NCBI RefSeq assembly: GCF_001787335.1
Contig: NZ_CP014674.1
Location: 1,902,501 to 1,966,500 of the forward strand
Source of the DNA: Kozakia baliensis
GTDB lineage: Bacteria > Pseudomonadota > Alphaproteobacteria > Acetobacterales > Acetobacteraceae
DNA length: 64,000 bases
Direction of reading: 5' to 3'
Shown here: positions 54,080 through 64,000 of the stretch, piece after piece
How the letters are laid out: every line of letters starts with the position of its first letter
Numbering within the stretch: the stretch's first letter is position 1
Translations under genes and position numbers: made by a program
Notes under the pieces: model-generated
The model's input: only the letters and a program-made list of their open reading frames with translations
Database searches by the model: none
What the model was told of the DNA's origin: nothing

Positions 54080-54517
54080 TCAGGCCGAGGCGCGTGCGAT
54101 AATGGCACGCGCCATGGCTTCCACGCCGTTCCCACGGTTGGTGGAAAGCGCCTTGACGAGTCCAAGCTCGTGAAGAAAGACCGGGTCCGTCGCGCGGATT
54201 TCTTCCCGCTTACGGCCTGAATAGACGCGCAGCAACAGCGCGACCAAGCCTGAAACGATAGCGGCATCCGACGCACCGGCGAAGTAGAGCCGCCCGTCTT
54301 CTTCTTTCGCTTCCAGCCAGACCTGGCTTTGGCAACCGGGCACGCGATGGGCATCGTTCTGCCAATCGAGCGGGAATTCAGGCAATTTGCGCCCAAGTTC
54401 GATGATATATTGATAGCGATCCATCCAATCGTCGAACATCGCCAATTCGGCGGCGATTTCATCGATGGCGTCTCGCGCGGTGGCGTCTTCTGGACGCAGG
54501 AAAGGCGCGCCGATCAC
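54080..54517 (-). CDS. sufE: SufE family cysteine-desulfuration protein
   Basis: 145 residues. The active-site cysteine is in [11 protein letters not shown] (near residue 62) and the C-terminal NRGNGVEAM matches the family. SufE takes sulphane sulphur from a cysteine desulfurase (SufS) for iron-sulphur cluster assembly. The start overlaps the hslU stop by four bases. No other suf gene is in the window. Confidence 0.9.
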   Translation of the reverse strand: MIGAPFLRPEDATARDAIDEIAAELAMFDDWMDRYQYIIELGRKLPEFPLDWQNDAHRVPGCQSQVWLEAKEEDGRLYFAGASDAAIVSGLVALLLRVYSGRKREEIRATDPVFLHELGLVKALSTNRGNGVEAMARAIIARASA

Positions 54518-55824
54518 AGGATGAATCGGCTCAGATCGCCCTTGCGGGCCAAAGGTGCCACCTTCTCGTGTACATCCTGCGCGGTGATATGGACGACCTG
54601 CCCATTTTTGTCGGAAGCCGTGAAAGAGACTTCTTCCAGCAACCGTTCAAGAACCGTCGCGAGACGACGAGCACCGATATTTTCGACGCGCTCGTTAATG
54701 TCGGCCGCCAATTCGGCCAACGCATCCACGGCATCGTCGCCAAAATCGAGCGTGACACCTTCCGTGCTCATCAGCGCGACATATTGCTTGAGCAGAGAGT
54801 GTTCCGGTTCTAGCAAAATACGCCGCAGGTCATCTCGCGATAGCCCAGCCAGTTCGACACGGATCGGCAAGCGGCCTTGCAGTTCCGGCAATAGGTCGGA
54901 TGGTTTGGCGAGGTGAAACGCGCCAGAGGCAATAAACAGGATATGGTCGGTCTTGACTTGGCCATGCTTGGTGGAGACCGTAGTACCTTCGATCAAAGGC
55001 AACAGGTCGCGCTGCACGCCTTCGCGTGAGACATCGCCGCCACGCGCGCCGCTTTCCGATGAGCGGGCGCAGACCTTGTCGATCTCATCCAGGAAGACGA
55101 TGCCATGTTCCTGCGTGTGCTGGATGGCTTCCCGCGTCAGGGCATCGTTATCCAGCAGCTTATCGGCTTCTTCACGCACCAGCATTTCGCGCGCGGCACT
55201 CACCGTCACGCGGCGGCGCTGCGGCATACGGTTCATGATCCCCTTCATCATATCGTTGAAGTTGATCACGTTGCCGGGCGCCATATTAGGCATTTCGCCG
55301 TTATTCTGGCCTTCGCTAGCCAGTTGAAGTTCGACTTCCTTGTCCTCCAACTCGCCATTGCGCAGCATCTGGCGGAATTTGGACTTGGTATCGGCCGTCG
55401 CTTTCTCACCGACCAACGCATCGATAAGACGCGCTTCCGCGGCATGTTCGGCTTTGGCTTGCACATCCCGGCGTTTGATGTCGCGCAGCATATTCAGCGA
55501 GACTTCGAGCAGATCGCGAACGATCGATTCCACATCCCGGCCGACATAGCCGACCTCGGTGAATTTCGTCGCTTCGACTTTCAAGAACGGCGATTGCGCG
55601 AGTTTGGCGAGACGACGGGCGATTTCGGTCTTACCGCAGCCGGTCGGGCCGATCATGAGGATGTTTTTGGGAACGACTTCTTCACGCAGATTGTCGGGAA
55701 GTTGCGCCCGACGCCAGCGGTTACGCATGGCGATCGCCACCGCGCGCTTGGCGTCGTTCTGCCCAATGATGAAACGGTCGAGTTCGGAGACGATTTCGCG
55801 GGGGGAGTAGTTCGGAATATCCAT
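54514..55824 (-). CDS. hslU: HslU ATPase subunit of the HslUV protease
   Basis: 436 residues from the ATG that shares a base with the hslV stop. The Walker [16 protein letters not shown] (near residue 60), Walker [13 protein letters not shown] (near 255), and the sensor region match the AAA+ unfoldase HslU; the I domain is between the two Walker motifs. The C-terminal end DLSRFIL is the HslV-binding tail. HslU unfolds proteins for the HslV peptidase in the cytoplasm. A longer in-frame start would lie inside hslV. Confidence 0.96.
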   Translation of the reverse strand: MDIPNYSPREIVSELDRFIIGQNDAKRAVAIAMRNRWRRAQLPDNLREEVVPKNILMIGPTGCGKTEIARRLAKLAQSPFLKVEATKFTEVGYVGRDVESIVRDLLEVSLNMLRDIKRRDVQAKAEHAAEARLIDALVGEKATADTKSKFRQMLRNGELEDKEVELQLASEGQNNGEMPNMAPGNVINFNDMMKGIMNRMPQRRRVTVSAAREMLVREEADKLLDNDALTREAIQHTQEHGIVFLDEIDKVCARSSESGARGGDVSREGVQRDLLPLIEGTTVSTKHGQVKTDHILFIASGAFHLAKPSDLLPELQGRLPIRVELAGLSRDDLRRILLEPEHSLLKQYVALMSTEGVTLDFGDDAVDALAELAADINERVENIGARRLATVLERLLEEVSFTASDKNGQVVHITAQDVHEKVAPLARKGDLSRFIL

Positions 55825-56405
55825 CACTTGGCCTCGTCGCCCAGCGTTTCCACACGGACGGAATGATTGGTGTAGACGCAAATATCGCCTGCGATTTTCA
55901 TGGAGCGACGGGCAACGTCCTCGGCGCTTAGCCCCTCGATCTCGATCAGCGCCCGCGCGGCGGAGAGAGCGTAATTGCCGCCGGAGCCGATGGCGATGAT
56001 GCCATCTTCAGGTTCCAGAACATCGCCATTTCCAGTGAGCGTGAAGGAGCGGTGCACATCCGCCACCGCCATCATGGCTTCGAGGCGGCGCAGATAGCGA
56101 TCCGTGCGCCAATCCTTGGCGAGTTCGACGCAGGCACGTTCGAGCTGATCGGGATAACGTTCCAGCTTGGCTTCGAGGCGTTCGAGCAATGTGAACGCAT
56201 CCGCCGTGGCACCCGCGAAACCGGCAAGAATTTCACCTTTCGGGCCAATACGGCGCACTTTGCGGGCATTTCCTTTAATGACGGTCTGACCGAGCGTGAC
56301 CTGCCCGTCTCCCGCCATGGCAACCTGCCCGTCGCGGCGTACACAGAGAATGGTCGTGCCGTGCCAGCCGACCGGATCGTGAGGGGAAGAAGTATGATTC
56401 AACAT
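55824..56405 (-). CDS. hslV: HslV peptidase subunit
   Basis: 193 residues from ATG 56405. The propeptide is short; the mature enzyme begins at threonine in [11 protein letters not shown] (residue ~17), the N-terminal nucleophile of this proteasome-like peptidase. Segments [29 protein letters not shown] and [14 protein letters not shown] are family blocks. It forms the double hexamer degraded into by HslU. The common order hslV-hslU is kept, with a one-base overlap. Confidence 0.96.
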   Translation of the reverse strand: MLNHTSSPHDPVGWHGTTILCVRRDGQVAMAGDGQVTLGQTVIKGNARKVRRIGPKGEILAGFAGATADAFTLLERLEAKLERYPDQLERACVELAKDWRTDRYLRRLEAMMAVADVHRSFTLTGNGDVLEPEDGIIAIGSGGNYALSAARALIEIEGLSAEDVARRSMKIAGDICVYTNHSVRVETLGDEAK

Positions 56406-56460
56406 AGTGTTCTCACATAAGCGCGCTGCGGCGCGAGACAAGAGCGGCTTCCCTTCGCGT

Positions 56461-58389
56461 TCATGACTTACGGCGCAGGGCGTTGGCCACCGCCCGGCGC
56501 AGCATTTGCGGCGTGAAGGGCTTGCCTAGAACGAACGCGCCCTCGGGCAGATTATCGGGATCGGCGTAGCCGCTGATGTAGAGGATCGGCAGGTCCGGGG
56601 CGATTTTACCTAGAATTTCCCCACATTCCCGGCCGCTCATACCGGGCATCAGCAAATCGAGGGCGACAAGATCGAATTTCTCACCGGCTTCGATCAAGGC
56701 GATCACATCCGTGCCATCCGAAACGCCGACGACTTCGTGTTTGTCCTGCCGCAGGAATTGCTCGGTAACGAGACGCACACCGTCTTCGTCATCCGCGACC
56801 AAAATGCGCTGCGGGGACAGGGTTTCCGCCGAATCCGCCTCGCTTTCGGCTTGTTCGCACTCCGCCTCCTGGCATACCGGCAGCCACAACGCCATGCGTG
56901 TGCCTTCTCCCGGCATGCTTTGCACCTGAATGTCTCCATTGCAGCGGCGCAGAAAACCATAGATCGTCGAAAGGCCCAGCCCGGTGCCGCTGCCGATGCC
57001 TTTCGTCGTGAAAAACGGCTCGAAAATACGCGCCACAACCTCGGGTGGCATGCCGCAACCATGATCGGCCACGGTCACCACCACATGGCCGGAACCACCC
57101 TGCGTCGCTTCGGCATAATGCGCTGCAATCGCAATCGAACCGCCCTGGGGCATGGCGTCCCGCGCATTGATGCACAAATTGAGCAGCGCCATTTCCAATT
57201 GCCCCGGATCGCTCATCACAGGCGGCAATTTCAGATCGCTCGACACCCCGGCAAGATCGAGGGTGCAGCGCCCGGTTTCTCCTTCCGTATCGGTGCGACG
57301 GTTGAGGCTTTGGGCCAGCAGATCGCGCATACCGTTAATTAAGGCGATGACGGAAACCGGTTGCAGCGTTGTCGGTTTAGGGCGGCCGAACTCCAAGAGC
57401 CGCCGCGTCAGCACCGTGCCGCGCCGCGCCGATTCCGCCGCATTTTCCAGCAATTTCGTCGCCATCGGATCGGATGGCGGGGAAAGGTCGGAAAGCAATT
57501 CCAAAGAACCGAGAATTGCCGTCAGCAAATTATTGAAATCATGGGCGATACCGCCGGAGAGTGTGCCGAGCGCGCGCATCTTGTCATCCTGGCGGAGCCG
57601 CAGCTCCATTGCCAAACGTTCGGTCACATCGCGTTCGATGCCAACCTGCCATCGTTTATTGATCGGCTCCAATTCGCCGCCGGGGCGACGAGGCCAGGGC
57701 AGAGCGGCACGGATGAATTCGTGCCAGTGGGTCACGTCGTCATCGACGGTTTCCACCAGATGTTCATCCTGCCCCAACTCCTGCGTGCGCGCCCGCATGG
57801 CTTCGATCGCGGCGCGTTCGGTTTCGGGATAAAGGCTGGTTTCGAGTACGCCCTCTTCTTCCGACACTTGCCGGTCTGGCGTGAGATTATGACGGATAAC
57901 GCGACCTTGCGCGTCGGAAAACACCAAGCCGAGCGGGAGGGTTTCCATTAGGCCGTGAAGCAAAACGCGCTCGGTCAGCAAGGCCCGTTCGAGGCGATAA
58001 TGCTCCGCCACCTCACGCACCATGGCGCGCAATGCATCGGACTCCCAGGGTTTATGAGCATAGAACTGAATACGCCCCTGGTTCAGCGCCGCCACAACAG
58101 CCGCGAGATCGGCATATCCCGTGAGCAGAATACCGCGCGCGTCGGAAATCTCTCGCGCCTGCGCCAGGAAAGCGTCGCCATTCAAATTCGGCATGCGCTG
58201 ATCGGAGACGATCACGGCCACGTCGGGCGAGTCTCGCAAGATGTTCAGTGCGTCCAGCGGATCGGTGGAGGAAAGGATATCGAATTCGTCTTCGAGAAGA
58301 TCGGTCAGCGCCACCAGAATTTCCGGCTCGTCATCCACCAGCAGGATACGACTGCGCGCTTGGGGAGCATTTCCATAGACGTTTCTCAT
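56461..58389 (-). CDS. Hybrid histidine kinase (REC-PAS-HK-REC)
   Basis: 642 residues. Order: receiver domain (~15-130: [25 protein letters not shown]), PAS-like domain (~145-250), HisKA with [14 protein letters not shown] (histidine near 286), ATPase domain ([35 protein letters not shown]), and a C-terminal receiver ([39 protein letters not shown]). No membrane span, so it is cytoplasmic. It is coupled by ATGA to the second kinase upstream. No separate DNA-binding regulator is nearby. Confidence 0.88.
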   Translation of the reverse strand: MRNVYGNAPQARSRILLVDDEPEILVALTDLLEDEFDILSSTDPLDALNILRDSPDVAVIVSDQRMPNLNGDAFLAQAREISDARGILLTGYADLAAVVAALNQGRIQFYAHKPWESDALRAMVREVAEHYRLERALLTERVLLHGLMETLPLGLVFSDAQGRVIRHNLTPDRQVSEEEGVLETSLYPETERAAIEAMRARTQELGQDEHLVETVDDDVTHWHEFIRAALPWPRRPGGELEPINKRWQVGIERDVTERLAMELRLRQDDKMRALGTLSGGIAHDFNNLLTAILGSLELLSDLSPPSDPMATKLLENAAESARRGTVLTRRLLEFGRPKPTTLQPVSVIALINGMRDLLAQSLNRRTDTEGETGRCTLDLAGVSSDLKLPPVMSDPGQLEMALLNLCINARDAMPQGGSIAIAAHYAEATQGGSGHVVVTVADHGCGMPPEVVARIFEPFFTTKGIGSGTGLGLSTIYGFLRRCNGDIQVQSMPGEGTRMALWLPVCQEAECEQAESEADSAETLSPQRILVADDEDGVRLVTEQFLRQDKHEVVGVSDGTDVIALIEAGEKFDLVALDLLMPGMSGRECGEILGKIAPDLPILYISGYADPDNLPEGAFVLGKPFTPQMLRRAVANALRRKS

Positions 58390-60281
58390 GACGTGCGCCC
58401 AATCGTGACAGGGCCGGTTGGCGTCAAACGAACAGGAATGGACAAGATAAAGCGCGCTCCCACGCCACGACCGCCTTTCAAATTTGCATCTTCTATATCG
58501 ATGCTTCCGCTATGAGCTTCAATAATGCCATAGGCAATCGCCAAGCCAAGCCCGGTTCCCATCCCAACCGGTTTGGTCGTGAAGAAAGGCTCGAATACGC
58601 GCGCACGAATATCGGCGGGAATTCCGGGCCCGTCATCGGCAACGCTAATTACATAACGTGCGCCGCATTCCAGTTGCAAAAGCGCGGTTTCGATGACGAT
58701 CCGCCCCTGTAATTGCCCTGGCTCTTCTCCATTCTTTTCCGCGCGTTCATGAATGGCGTCCGCCGCATTGCTGACGATGTTCATCACCACCTGATGCAAA
58801 AGCGCGGGCTGACAGACGAACATCCGCGGCGCGGCAAGGTGGCGCTCCACCACGATCTCACGGCCAAATTTATGAGCCAGCAGCGCCAAGGCGGTATCGA
58901 GCGCCTCCACGACATCGACATCCTGGAACGCGCTTTCGTCGAGCCTGGAAAAACGCCGCAAGCTGAGGACGAGGTTTTGAATACGTTGCAGGCCCAAACG
59001 CATGGACCCGATGCGGCTTGTGCATTTGGACAATAAATCGCTACGGCGGTTCGCGTCCAAATCCGGAGCTTCCGCCAGTTTGTGCAAGGTCCTGGCGACG
59101 GTTTCTTCATGCGCCAGCGTAAAAGCCAGCGGGTTATTGATCTCGTGCGCAATCCCCGCAACTAATTCGCCAAGGGAAGCCATTTTAGCGGTTTGCACCA
59201 ATTTAGCCTGGGTTTCGAGCAGCCGCGCATTGGCATCCGCGAGTTCGGCATTGGCTTGGGCCAGGGCTTCGGCCATCGTGGCTTTGGCGGCGATGGCGCG
59301 TGCCTCGCTTTGCGCGGTTTGCAATGCGACCTCGCGCACTTGGCGCTTGATTTCCTGTTGGCGCATTTCGTCTTGCGCCAATTTGCGCCGCACCATGACG
59401 CGAATACGCAACGCCAGCACATCTGGCGTGATGTCGCCCGGCACCAGATCGTCCAGTCCGGCATCGAATAAATCGGCGGCGGAATGACGGCGGAAACGCT
59501 CGGCGCCAATGATGCCTAAAATCCGAAACGGCACGCCGCCCGCTTCCAGAACGTCCTGCCTGCGCGCATCCAGGCGGCGGCAAAAATCGACACCATCGGT
59601 ATTGCGAGAAGTCAGATCCAGCACCAGACAATCCGGTCCCTCATCCCCACCGAGCCACCCGCCCTGGATCAGTTCACCGGAACCGGAGACGGTGGTGACG
59701 GTATGGCCATCGCGCCAGAGCAGTTCGCCGAGGGACGCCCCTTGGGCATCACGCTCCCAACCCGTGTTCTCACGCCATTCATCGTCTTCATCCTCATTCT
59801 CGGTCGGGCTGGTGACGATGACGATACGGGCACGACGAAAGCGGCCGGCTTCCTCGGCCTGAATAAGGTCCGAGCCTTCGCGCAATAAGGCACGGATGCG
59901 CAGAACCAGCAGATCGGGATGGGCGGATTTGGAAATATAGGCATCCGCCCCGCTTTCCAGCCCTTCGCGTTCCAGCCCTGGAGCGACGTCTTCCGTCAGC
60001 ATCAGAACCGGGATAGAGCGCGTATGGGCGTTCATGCGGAACTGGCGGGCCATCTGGCCGCCATTCATGCCGGGCAGGTGATAATCCGAGACGACAAGAT
60101 CGGGTAGCGATTCGTCCAGGCTCGCCAAAGCGGCCTCACCGCTGCTGACGCGTTTGACGATAAACCCGTTATGGCCGAGCATGCGGCGCAATTGCAGCGC
60201 CTGACTATCGGAATCTTCGACGAGGAGAATATGAGGACCGGCGTTTTCCAAATGCGTGCGATTTGTCTTCGGGACAGTCAC
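58386..60281 (-). CDS. Receiver-histidine kinase with second receiver-like domain
   Basis: 631 residues from a GTG with GGAGAAGA upstream. A typical receiver domain (~15-130: [34 protein letters not shown]) is followed by a second, diverged receiver-like domain (~150-290, with [16 protein letters not shown]), a long coiled coil rich in alanine and glutamine, and HisKA ([15 protein letters not shown], histidine near 380) plus ATPase domain ending in [18 protein letters not shown]. It is cytoplasmic. The next gene overlaps its stop. Such tandem kinases pass phosphate between each other or to a distant partner. Confidence 0.86.
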   Translation of the reverse strand: MTVPKTNRTHLENAGPHILLVEDSDSQALQLRRMLGHNGFIVKRVSSGEAALASLDESLPDLVVSDYHLPGMNGGQMARQFRMNAHTRSIPVLMLTEDVAPGLEREGLESGADAYISKSAHPDLLVLRIRALLREGSDLIQAEEAGRFRRARIVIVTSPTENEDEDDEWRENTGWERDAQGASLGELLWRDGHTVTTVSGSGELIQGGWLGGDEGPDCLVLDLTSRNTDGVDFCRRLDARRQDVLEAGGVPFRILGIIGAERFRRHSAADLFDAGLDDLVPGDITPDVLALRIRVMVRRKLAQDEMRQQEIKRQVREVALQTAQSEARAIAAKATMAEALAQANAELADANARLLETQAKLVQTAKMASLGELVAGIAHEINNPLAFTLAHEETVARTLHKLAEAPDLDANRRSDLLSKCTSRIGSMRLGLQRIQNLVLSLRRFSRLDESAFQDVDVVEALDTALALLAHKFGREIVVERHLAAPRMFVCQPALLHQVVMNIVSNAADAIHERAEKNGEEPGQLQGRIVIETALLQLECGARYVISVADDGPGIPADIRARVFEPFFTTKPVGMGTGLGLAIAYGIIEAHSGSIDIEDANLKGGRGVGARFILSIPVRLTPTGPVTIGRTS

Positions 60282-60444
60282 TGCGTCATCTTCTCCGCGT
60301 CGTCGATCTTTATACGGCCTCAGAGCAATGATTGCATTTACATAGGCTGAGGGCTACCTCATCCTCTACCAACGTTATCGGTTTACGCCGATGGTCCTGT
60401 TTTTCTGATTTCGACGCTCTAGAAGCGATTTGGAAGCGCGCCGC

Positions 60445-60867
60445 ATGGAATTCCCGTCCCGCCAGGCCCCATCCCGCCCGGAGATGAGCCGTCTACTTTC
60501 CTCAAACGGGGAGGACGGCCCATCGCGCGGCGGCTTTGCGGTGGCACGCATGGCGCTGTGGTCGGTCTGTTACTTCGCGTTCTATTTCGGCCAGCAGATT
60601 GCTGAACTTCTCGCGCCGCTCTTGCTGGTGATCGGATTGGGTTGGGCCGTCTTGCCGCATCTGATCCAAGCCATCACCACCAGCGCCAGCTCAGCCGATC
60701 CGCAGGCGCGAGACGTCATGAATCACGTTGTCGGCAGCATTCCACAACAACTGACGATTTCGGGCCATGTGCTGACGCCGACTTCCCTGATTTTCGACGG
60801 CTTCCTTCTCATGGCGCTGGCGGCGATCGGCGCTACCCTATCAGCGCTAGCCGCGCGCAATATGTGA
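60445..60867 (+). CDS. Small membrane protein, unknown
   Basis: 140 residues from ATG 60445; a TTG at 60430 gives a slightly longer form. After a hydrophilic N-terminus of about 30 residues there are two membrane segments (FYFGQQIAELLAPLLLVIGLGWAVLPHLI and SLIFDGFLLMALAAIGATLSALA) separated by a polar loop. I do not recognise the family. It is divergent from the kinase pair, and its end overlaps the convergent zinc-ribbon gene by 35 bases. Confidence 0.55.
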   Translation: MEFPSRQAPSRPEMSRLLSSNGEDGPSRGGFAVARMALWSVCYFAFYFGQQIAELLAPLLLVIGLGWAVLPHLIQAITTSASSADPQARDVMNHVVGSIPQQLTISGHVLTPTSLIFDGFLLMALAAIGATLSALAARNM

Positions 60868-61267
60868 AAAATCGGGCGCTCGGCGGCCAGAAATGGGTGA
60901 TTTCGGTCTGCCAGCGCCATAGCGATAAAGCACAGACAACCACGAGCGCCAGCGAGGCGGCCCAACCCCCAAGCCACAGGGCGGGCGTGCCGATCATCGC
61001 CTCGCCAGACGTGACGGCAGCGCCAGGCGCAGCGGCTAATCTCATTCCTTCTCGCGAAAACGGTTCGGAAGCCTTTGTCAGTTCCTCGGGCGATATCTCC
61101 GCTACCTGCTCAGCCCCGATCTCATTCTCATCGCTGGTTTTTTTCTCGCCCTCGCCGCCAATCGTCCAGCTTTGACCACATTGCGCACAGCATAATACCC
61201 GTGACTGCACGAGTAATTCTTGCGGCACTTCATAGAGTGCGGCACAGGCGGGACAGGAGATGCGCAT
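60833..61267 (-). CDS. Zinc-ribbon (MJ0042-type) membrane protein
   Basis: 144 residues. The N-terminus RISCPACAALYEVPQELL with LCCAQCGQSW holds two C-x-x-C pairs of an MJ0042-type zinc ribbon; a variable acidic linker follows, then one membrane segment (GWAASLALVVVCALSLW). Such proteins are common next to ftsE in alphaproteobacteria; their role is not established. Divergent from ftsE with a 160-base gap. Confidence 0.8.
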   Translation of the reverse strand: MRISCPACAALYEVPQELLVQSRVLCCAQCGQSWTIGGEGEKKTSDENEIGAEQVAEISPEELTKASEPFSREGMRLAAAPGAAVTSGEAMIGTPALWLGGWAASLALVVVCALSLWRWQTEITHFWPPSARFFTYCARLALIG

Positions 61268-61427
61268 TCAATCGGACCGGATGACTTGCATAAAAAATTT
61301 GGCGAGCGAATCATAAGCCGCCCCTATTCGTTTACCCATGTATTCGCTTATGCATGCAACCGTTAATTAATAGTTATCTACGAGATAATAACACGATGAC
61401 GGCCTCCTTTCGATCGATCTTGCCCGC

Positions 61428-62114
61428 ATGATCCGGCTGCGCGATGTCTGTTTTTCCCATCACGGCCATGGCGACCGTGCGAGACTGACATTGCGCCATC
61501 TCTCCCTTTCCGTGCCGCAGGGTGGTTTCCGGTGGCTCGTGGGTCCGTCGGGGGCGGGAAAATCGAGCCTGTTGCGGCTGCTGCATCTGAGCGCGCGTCC
61601 CGACCACGGCACTCTCGAAGTACTCGGCTTGGAGACGCAACGGGCCAAGCGGCGGCAATTGGCGCAACTTCGGCAAAGGATCGGCATGATCCATCAAGAT
61701 TTCCGGTTGCTGCCCGATTTGAGCGCCTTCGATAATGTCGCCCTTCCCTTGCGTTTGGCGGGCCAAGCCGAGAGCAGCATCCAGCAAGAAACAAGAGATA
61801 TTCTGGAATGGCTGGGGCTTGGCGCGCAAGCCCAGGCACGGCCCGACCAGCTTTCAGGCGGGGAGCGGCAGCGCATCGCCATTGCACGCGCCTTAGTCAC
61901 GCGCCCCGCCCTGCTCTTGGCCGACGAACCGACCAACGCGCTCGAAGAATCGCAGGCTTGGCGGCTATTGGAGTTGTTCCGCGATTTGAGCCGCAATGGC
62001 ACGACCGTCATCGTCGCGACCCATAACGAAACCTTACTTCGGGAAGCGCCCGCCCCAGCCATCATCTTGCGCCAAGGCGCGCTGGTGAACGAGACGGACG
62101 GGATGACGGCATGA
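61428..62114 (+). CDS. ftsE: Cell division ATP-binding protein FtsE
   Basis: 228 residues. Intact ABC motifs: Walker A VGPSGAGKSSLLRLL (near residue 40), signature LSGGERQRIAIARAL, and Walker B LLLADEPTNAL. The N-terminal RDVCFSHHG and IGMIHQDFRLLPDLSAFDNVALPL fit FtsE. With FtsX it regulates peptidoglycan hydrolases at the division septum. FtsX overlaps by four bases (ATGA). The ATPase motifs here contrast with the degenerate MCE ATPase in this window. Confidence 0.94.
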   Translation: MIRLRDVCFSHHGHGDRARLTLRHLSLSVPQGGFRWLVGPSGAGKSSLLRLLHLSARPDHGTLEVLGLETQRAKRRQLAQLRQRIGMIHQDFRLLPDLSAFDNVALPLRLAGQAESSIQQETRDILEWLGLGAQAQARPDQLSGGERQRIAIARALVTRPALLLADEPTNALEESQAWRLLELFRDLSRNGTTVIVATHNETLLREAPAPAIILRQGALVNETDGMTA

Positions 62115-63016
62115 GAAAGCCAATCCCCGATGGGCTTCGCTTAGCCGGAAGAGATAAAAGCCTGGGCGCCGTCGTCGCGGCCATGAGCGCACTGGCGGCA
62201 CTCGCCTTGGGCGGATGGGTGGCGGCGCGAAGCCTTTCCGCGCAATGGGAAGCCGGCGCGGCGCGACAGGTCACGATCGAAATCCCCGACGATAAGCACG
62301 ATGCCCACGCGCAAGTCTTGGCACTCCTGCCCGTTCTGCGCGCCTCTCCCGCCGTGGAGAAGGCGGAAGAAGTGCCACCGGAAAAACTGCATCAAATCCT
62401 TGCACCTTGGCTCGGCAAATCCGAAGGCGCGGCCATCGATCTGCCCGCCGTGATTTCCTTGACGCGCCGCGATGCGCAACCGGAAACCGATCTGGCGGCG
62501 ATCGTGCGCCAATCGGCACCCGATGCCGTGATCGAGGAGAACATGCGCTGGGGCGGACGATTGCGCCTACTGGGGCAAAGCCTACAGGCCTGCGCCTGGT
62601 TGGCTGTTTCGTTGGCCGCCGCCGCCGCCGTCGCAGTAACAGCACTTTCCGTGCGCATGACTTTGGCCGCGCGACGCATCCCCGTTGAAATCCTTCACGG
62701 GCTGGGCGCGACGGACGGGCATATCGCTCGGCGCATCGCCCGACATAGCAGCCGGTTAGGGCTGGCGGGCGGTGTGGCAGGCGCTTTTCTCGCCTGGGGT
62801 ATGCTCACGGTCCTGGCGCGGCTCGCCATGCCGTTTACCGACCATGTCTCCGCCGAGTCGATCTGGCCCGAAGATTTATCCGGCTGGTGGGAGACCGCCA
62901 GCCATCTTCCGCAAAATCTCGTCCTGGCGTTGGCCAGCGTGCCGTTCCTGGCATGGTTGATCGGTTGGAGCGTGGCACAGATTAGCGTGCGCCGTTGGCT
63001 CAGGCGGCTTCCTTGA
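62111..63016 (+). CDS. ftsX: Cell division protein FtsX
   Basis: 301 residues: a first membrane segment (~15-40: AVVAAMSALAALALGGWVAA), an extracytoplasmic domain of about 120 residues, then three membrane segments in the C-terminal half (SLQACAWLAVSLAAAAAVAVTAL; LGLAGGVAGAFLAWGMLTVLARL; LVLALASVPFLAWLIGWSV). This is the four-span FtsX layout, and the LHGLGATDGHIARRIARHS segment is the usual cytoplasmic loop. It overlaps the next gene by TTGA. Confidence 0.92.
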   Translation: MRKPIPDGLRLAGRDKSLGAVVAAMSALAALALGGWVAARSLSAQWEAGAARQVTIEIPDDKHDAHAQVLALLPVLRASPAVEKAEEVPPEKLHQILAPWLGKSEGAAIDLPAVISLTRRDAQPETDLAAIVRQSAPDAVIEENMRWGGRLRLLGQSLQACAWLAVSLAAAAAVAVTALSVRMTLAARRIPVEILHGLGATDGHIARRIARHSSRLGLAGGVAGAFLAWGMLTVLARLAMPFTDHVSAESIWPEDLSGWWETASHLPQNLVLALASVPFLAWLIGWSVAQISVRRWLRRLP

Positions 63017-63603
63017 AAACGCTGCGTCTGAGCATGCTTTTTCTGGCCATGCCGGGCTTGATCTGGCTAGCAGGGCTGCTGTGGTTCGGCCGTGATGCGC
63101 TTAGCGTCACACCGCATGCCGTAAAATGCGATGGGATCGTCGCGCTCACCGGCGGCAAGGATCGGATCGAGACATCGCTGGACCTGCTTCATCGGTCCTA
63201 CGGGCAGCTTTTGCTGATTTCCGGCGTAGGCTCTCATGCAACATTGGCGCAACTGGCCGGCAAATCTCAAGCCTTCCTGACGCCGGAACTCAGCGCCCGC
63301 ATTACACTAGGGCGACGCGCCGTCTCCACAGTGGGGAACGGGACGGAAACGGCCGAATGGGCGCACTCCAACCATCTTCACACGCTCTTGGTCGTCACCG
63401 CAGGATATCATATCCGCCGGGCAATGATGGAAATTCAGCGCGCCGCGCCGGATGTGGTTTTGCACCCCTATCCGGTTCGTCCGCCTGCCCTGCGCCGCCC
63501 TTTGGATAAGGCGACCGTCACGCTCCTGGTGCGCGAATATAACAAATGGCTCGGCGCTCAACTCGGCCTTTCCCGCGGCACCAATCTGACGCCTGCTGCA
63601 TGA
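63013..63603 (+). CDS. DUF218/YdcF family membrane-anchored protein
   Basis: About 196 residues from a TTG that overlaps the ftsX stop, preceded by CAGGCGG; an ATG at 63034 is possible. One N-terminal span (MLFLAMPGLIWLAGLLWFG) is followed by the DUF218 domain: CDGIVALTGGKDRIET, LLISGVGS, GNGTETAEWA and TAGYHIRRAMMEI. The order ftsE-ftsX-DUF218-plsC is common in alphaproteobacteria and suggests an envelope role. A second family member lies at 22384-22896. Confidence 0.82.
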   Translation: MKTLRLSMLFLAMPGLIWLAGLLWFGRDALSVTPHAVKCDGIVALTGGKDRIETSLDLLHRSYGQLLLISGVGSHATLAQLAGKSQAFLTPELSARITLGRRAVSTVGNGTETAEWAHSNHLHTLLVVTAGYHIRRAMMEIQRAAPDVVLHPYPVRPPALRRPLDKATVTLLVREYNKWLGAQLGLSRGTNLTPAA

Positions 63604-63671
63604 GCTTCCCTTGTGCCGGGCGGATTTTTCTGGTCAGCAGAAGGCCCCGGCCCGCTTGAGAGAAAAGAGGC

Positions 63672-64000
63672 ATGATTCAACTCCGCGCCGTTTTGTTCGC
63701 TGTTTATTTCTTTTTCCTGACGCTGCTCATGGGTATCGGCGCTTTTCCGATCCGCTGGCTCAAAAAGCGCGGTCTGGCGCTTCACTACGCGCAGCTTTGG
63801 GCAAAGCTGACCCTGGCGGGACTAACGCGCATCTGCCGTATCGAGATCGATATTTCCGGCTTGGAGAACATTCCCGCCGGGCCGTGCCTGATCGCCTCTC
63901 AGCATCAATCTTATTTCGACGGTTTCGTCTGGATGAATCTGTCGCAACGTCCTGCCTACATCATCAAGCAAGAACTAACGCGCATTCCCTTGGTCGGCCC
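63672..64000 (+). CDS. plsC: 1-acyl-glycerol-3-phosphate acyltransferase, 3' partial
   Basis: Open to the window end; about 109 residues visible, from the ATG preceded by AGAGG. A hydrophobic N-terminus (VLFAVYFFFLTLLMGIGAFPI) leads to the acyltransferase block I, SQHQSYFDG, which carries the catalytic H-x4-D. The following KQELTRIPLVGP is block II/III start. It makes phosphatidic acid from lysophosphatidic acid and acyl-ACP or acyl-CoA. It follows the DUF218 gene by 68 bases, as in related genomes. Confidence 0.88.
   Translation, partial: MIQLRAVLFAVYFFFLTLLMGIGAFPIRWLKKRGLALHYAQLWAKLTLAGLTRICRIEIDISGLENIPAGPCLIASQHQSYFDGFVWMNLSQRPAYIIKQELTRIPLVG

Noticed and set aside
1-64000. CRISPR array, tRNA, rRNA, insertion sequence or prophage
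   Set aside because: No regularly spaced repeats, cloverleaf-like intergenic sequence, transposase, integrase or phage structural genes were recognised by reading; a dedicated tRNA or repeat scan was not possible.

Overview
The window looks like chromosomal DNA of an acetic acid bacterium (Alphaproteobacteria, Acetobacteraceae). Supporting signs are a membrane-bound PQQ glucose dehydrogenase, an alphaproteobacterial MmcB, a serine palmitoyltransferase with its own acyl carrier protein and fatty acyl-AMP ligase, the order ftsE-ftsX-DUF218-plsC next to a zinc-ribbon gene, and a fairly high GC content. The genus cannot be fixed from the sequence alone. Coding density is very high: many neighbouring genes share 1-4 bases of start and stop codon, and no gene-free stretch exceeds 300 bases. 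I saw no transposon, prophage, CRISPR array, tRNA or rRNA.

Bases 1-13320 form a lipid and envelope locus. It holds a flippase (cut by the window edge), a CDP-glycerol-transferase-like enzyme, a fatty acyl-AMP ligase, an acyl carrier protein and serine palmitoyltransferase. On the opposite strand are a diacylglycerol/ceramide-type lipid kinase and a Tam41-like CTP-dependent nucleotidyltransferase. Divergent from these is a six-gene chain joined by ATGA overlaps: metallophosphatase, LptF-like, LptG-like, fatty acid hydroxylase, MobA-like nucleotidyltransferase and glycosyltransferase. I infer a pathway that makes a sphingoid base or ceramide, phosphorylates and activates it, adds a head group and exports it. 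This is the most interesting region.

Bases 13297-23632 carry mmcB, an inositol monophosphatase family gene, a SYLF protein, the fatty acid synthesis cluster fabD-fabG-acpP-fabF-mltG, and a small run with a methyltransferase, a DUF218 protein and an OpuAC-like protein. Bases 23718-37396 carry a GAF/PAS/HWE sensor kinase, an M13 metallopeptidase, a Dabb protein, a ferritin-like protein, bioB, a PRISE-type reductase divergent from an HxlR regulator with a likely operator between them, and a siderophore uptake module (TonB receptor, DUF3649, PepSY, DUF3325).

Bases 37299-42868 (minus strand) are an MCE lipid transporter operon: a Cache/GAF sensor with a degenerate cyclase domain, a MlaE permease, an ABC ATPase that has lost its catalytic motifs, an MCE protein and a TPR-like lipoprotein. 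This is the second unusual system.

Bases 43034-64000 are mostly housekeeping: mntH, ygfZ, hisI, lpxB, pheT-pheS with an attenuator-like terminator, rplT-rpmI, gcd, a small secreted cysteine-motif protein, sufE-hslU-hslV, two coupled hybrid sensor kinases, a small membrane protein, a zinc-ribbon protein, and ftsE-ftsX-DUF218-plsC, the last cut by the window end.
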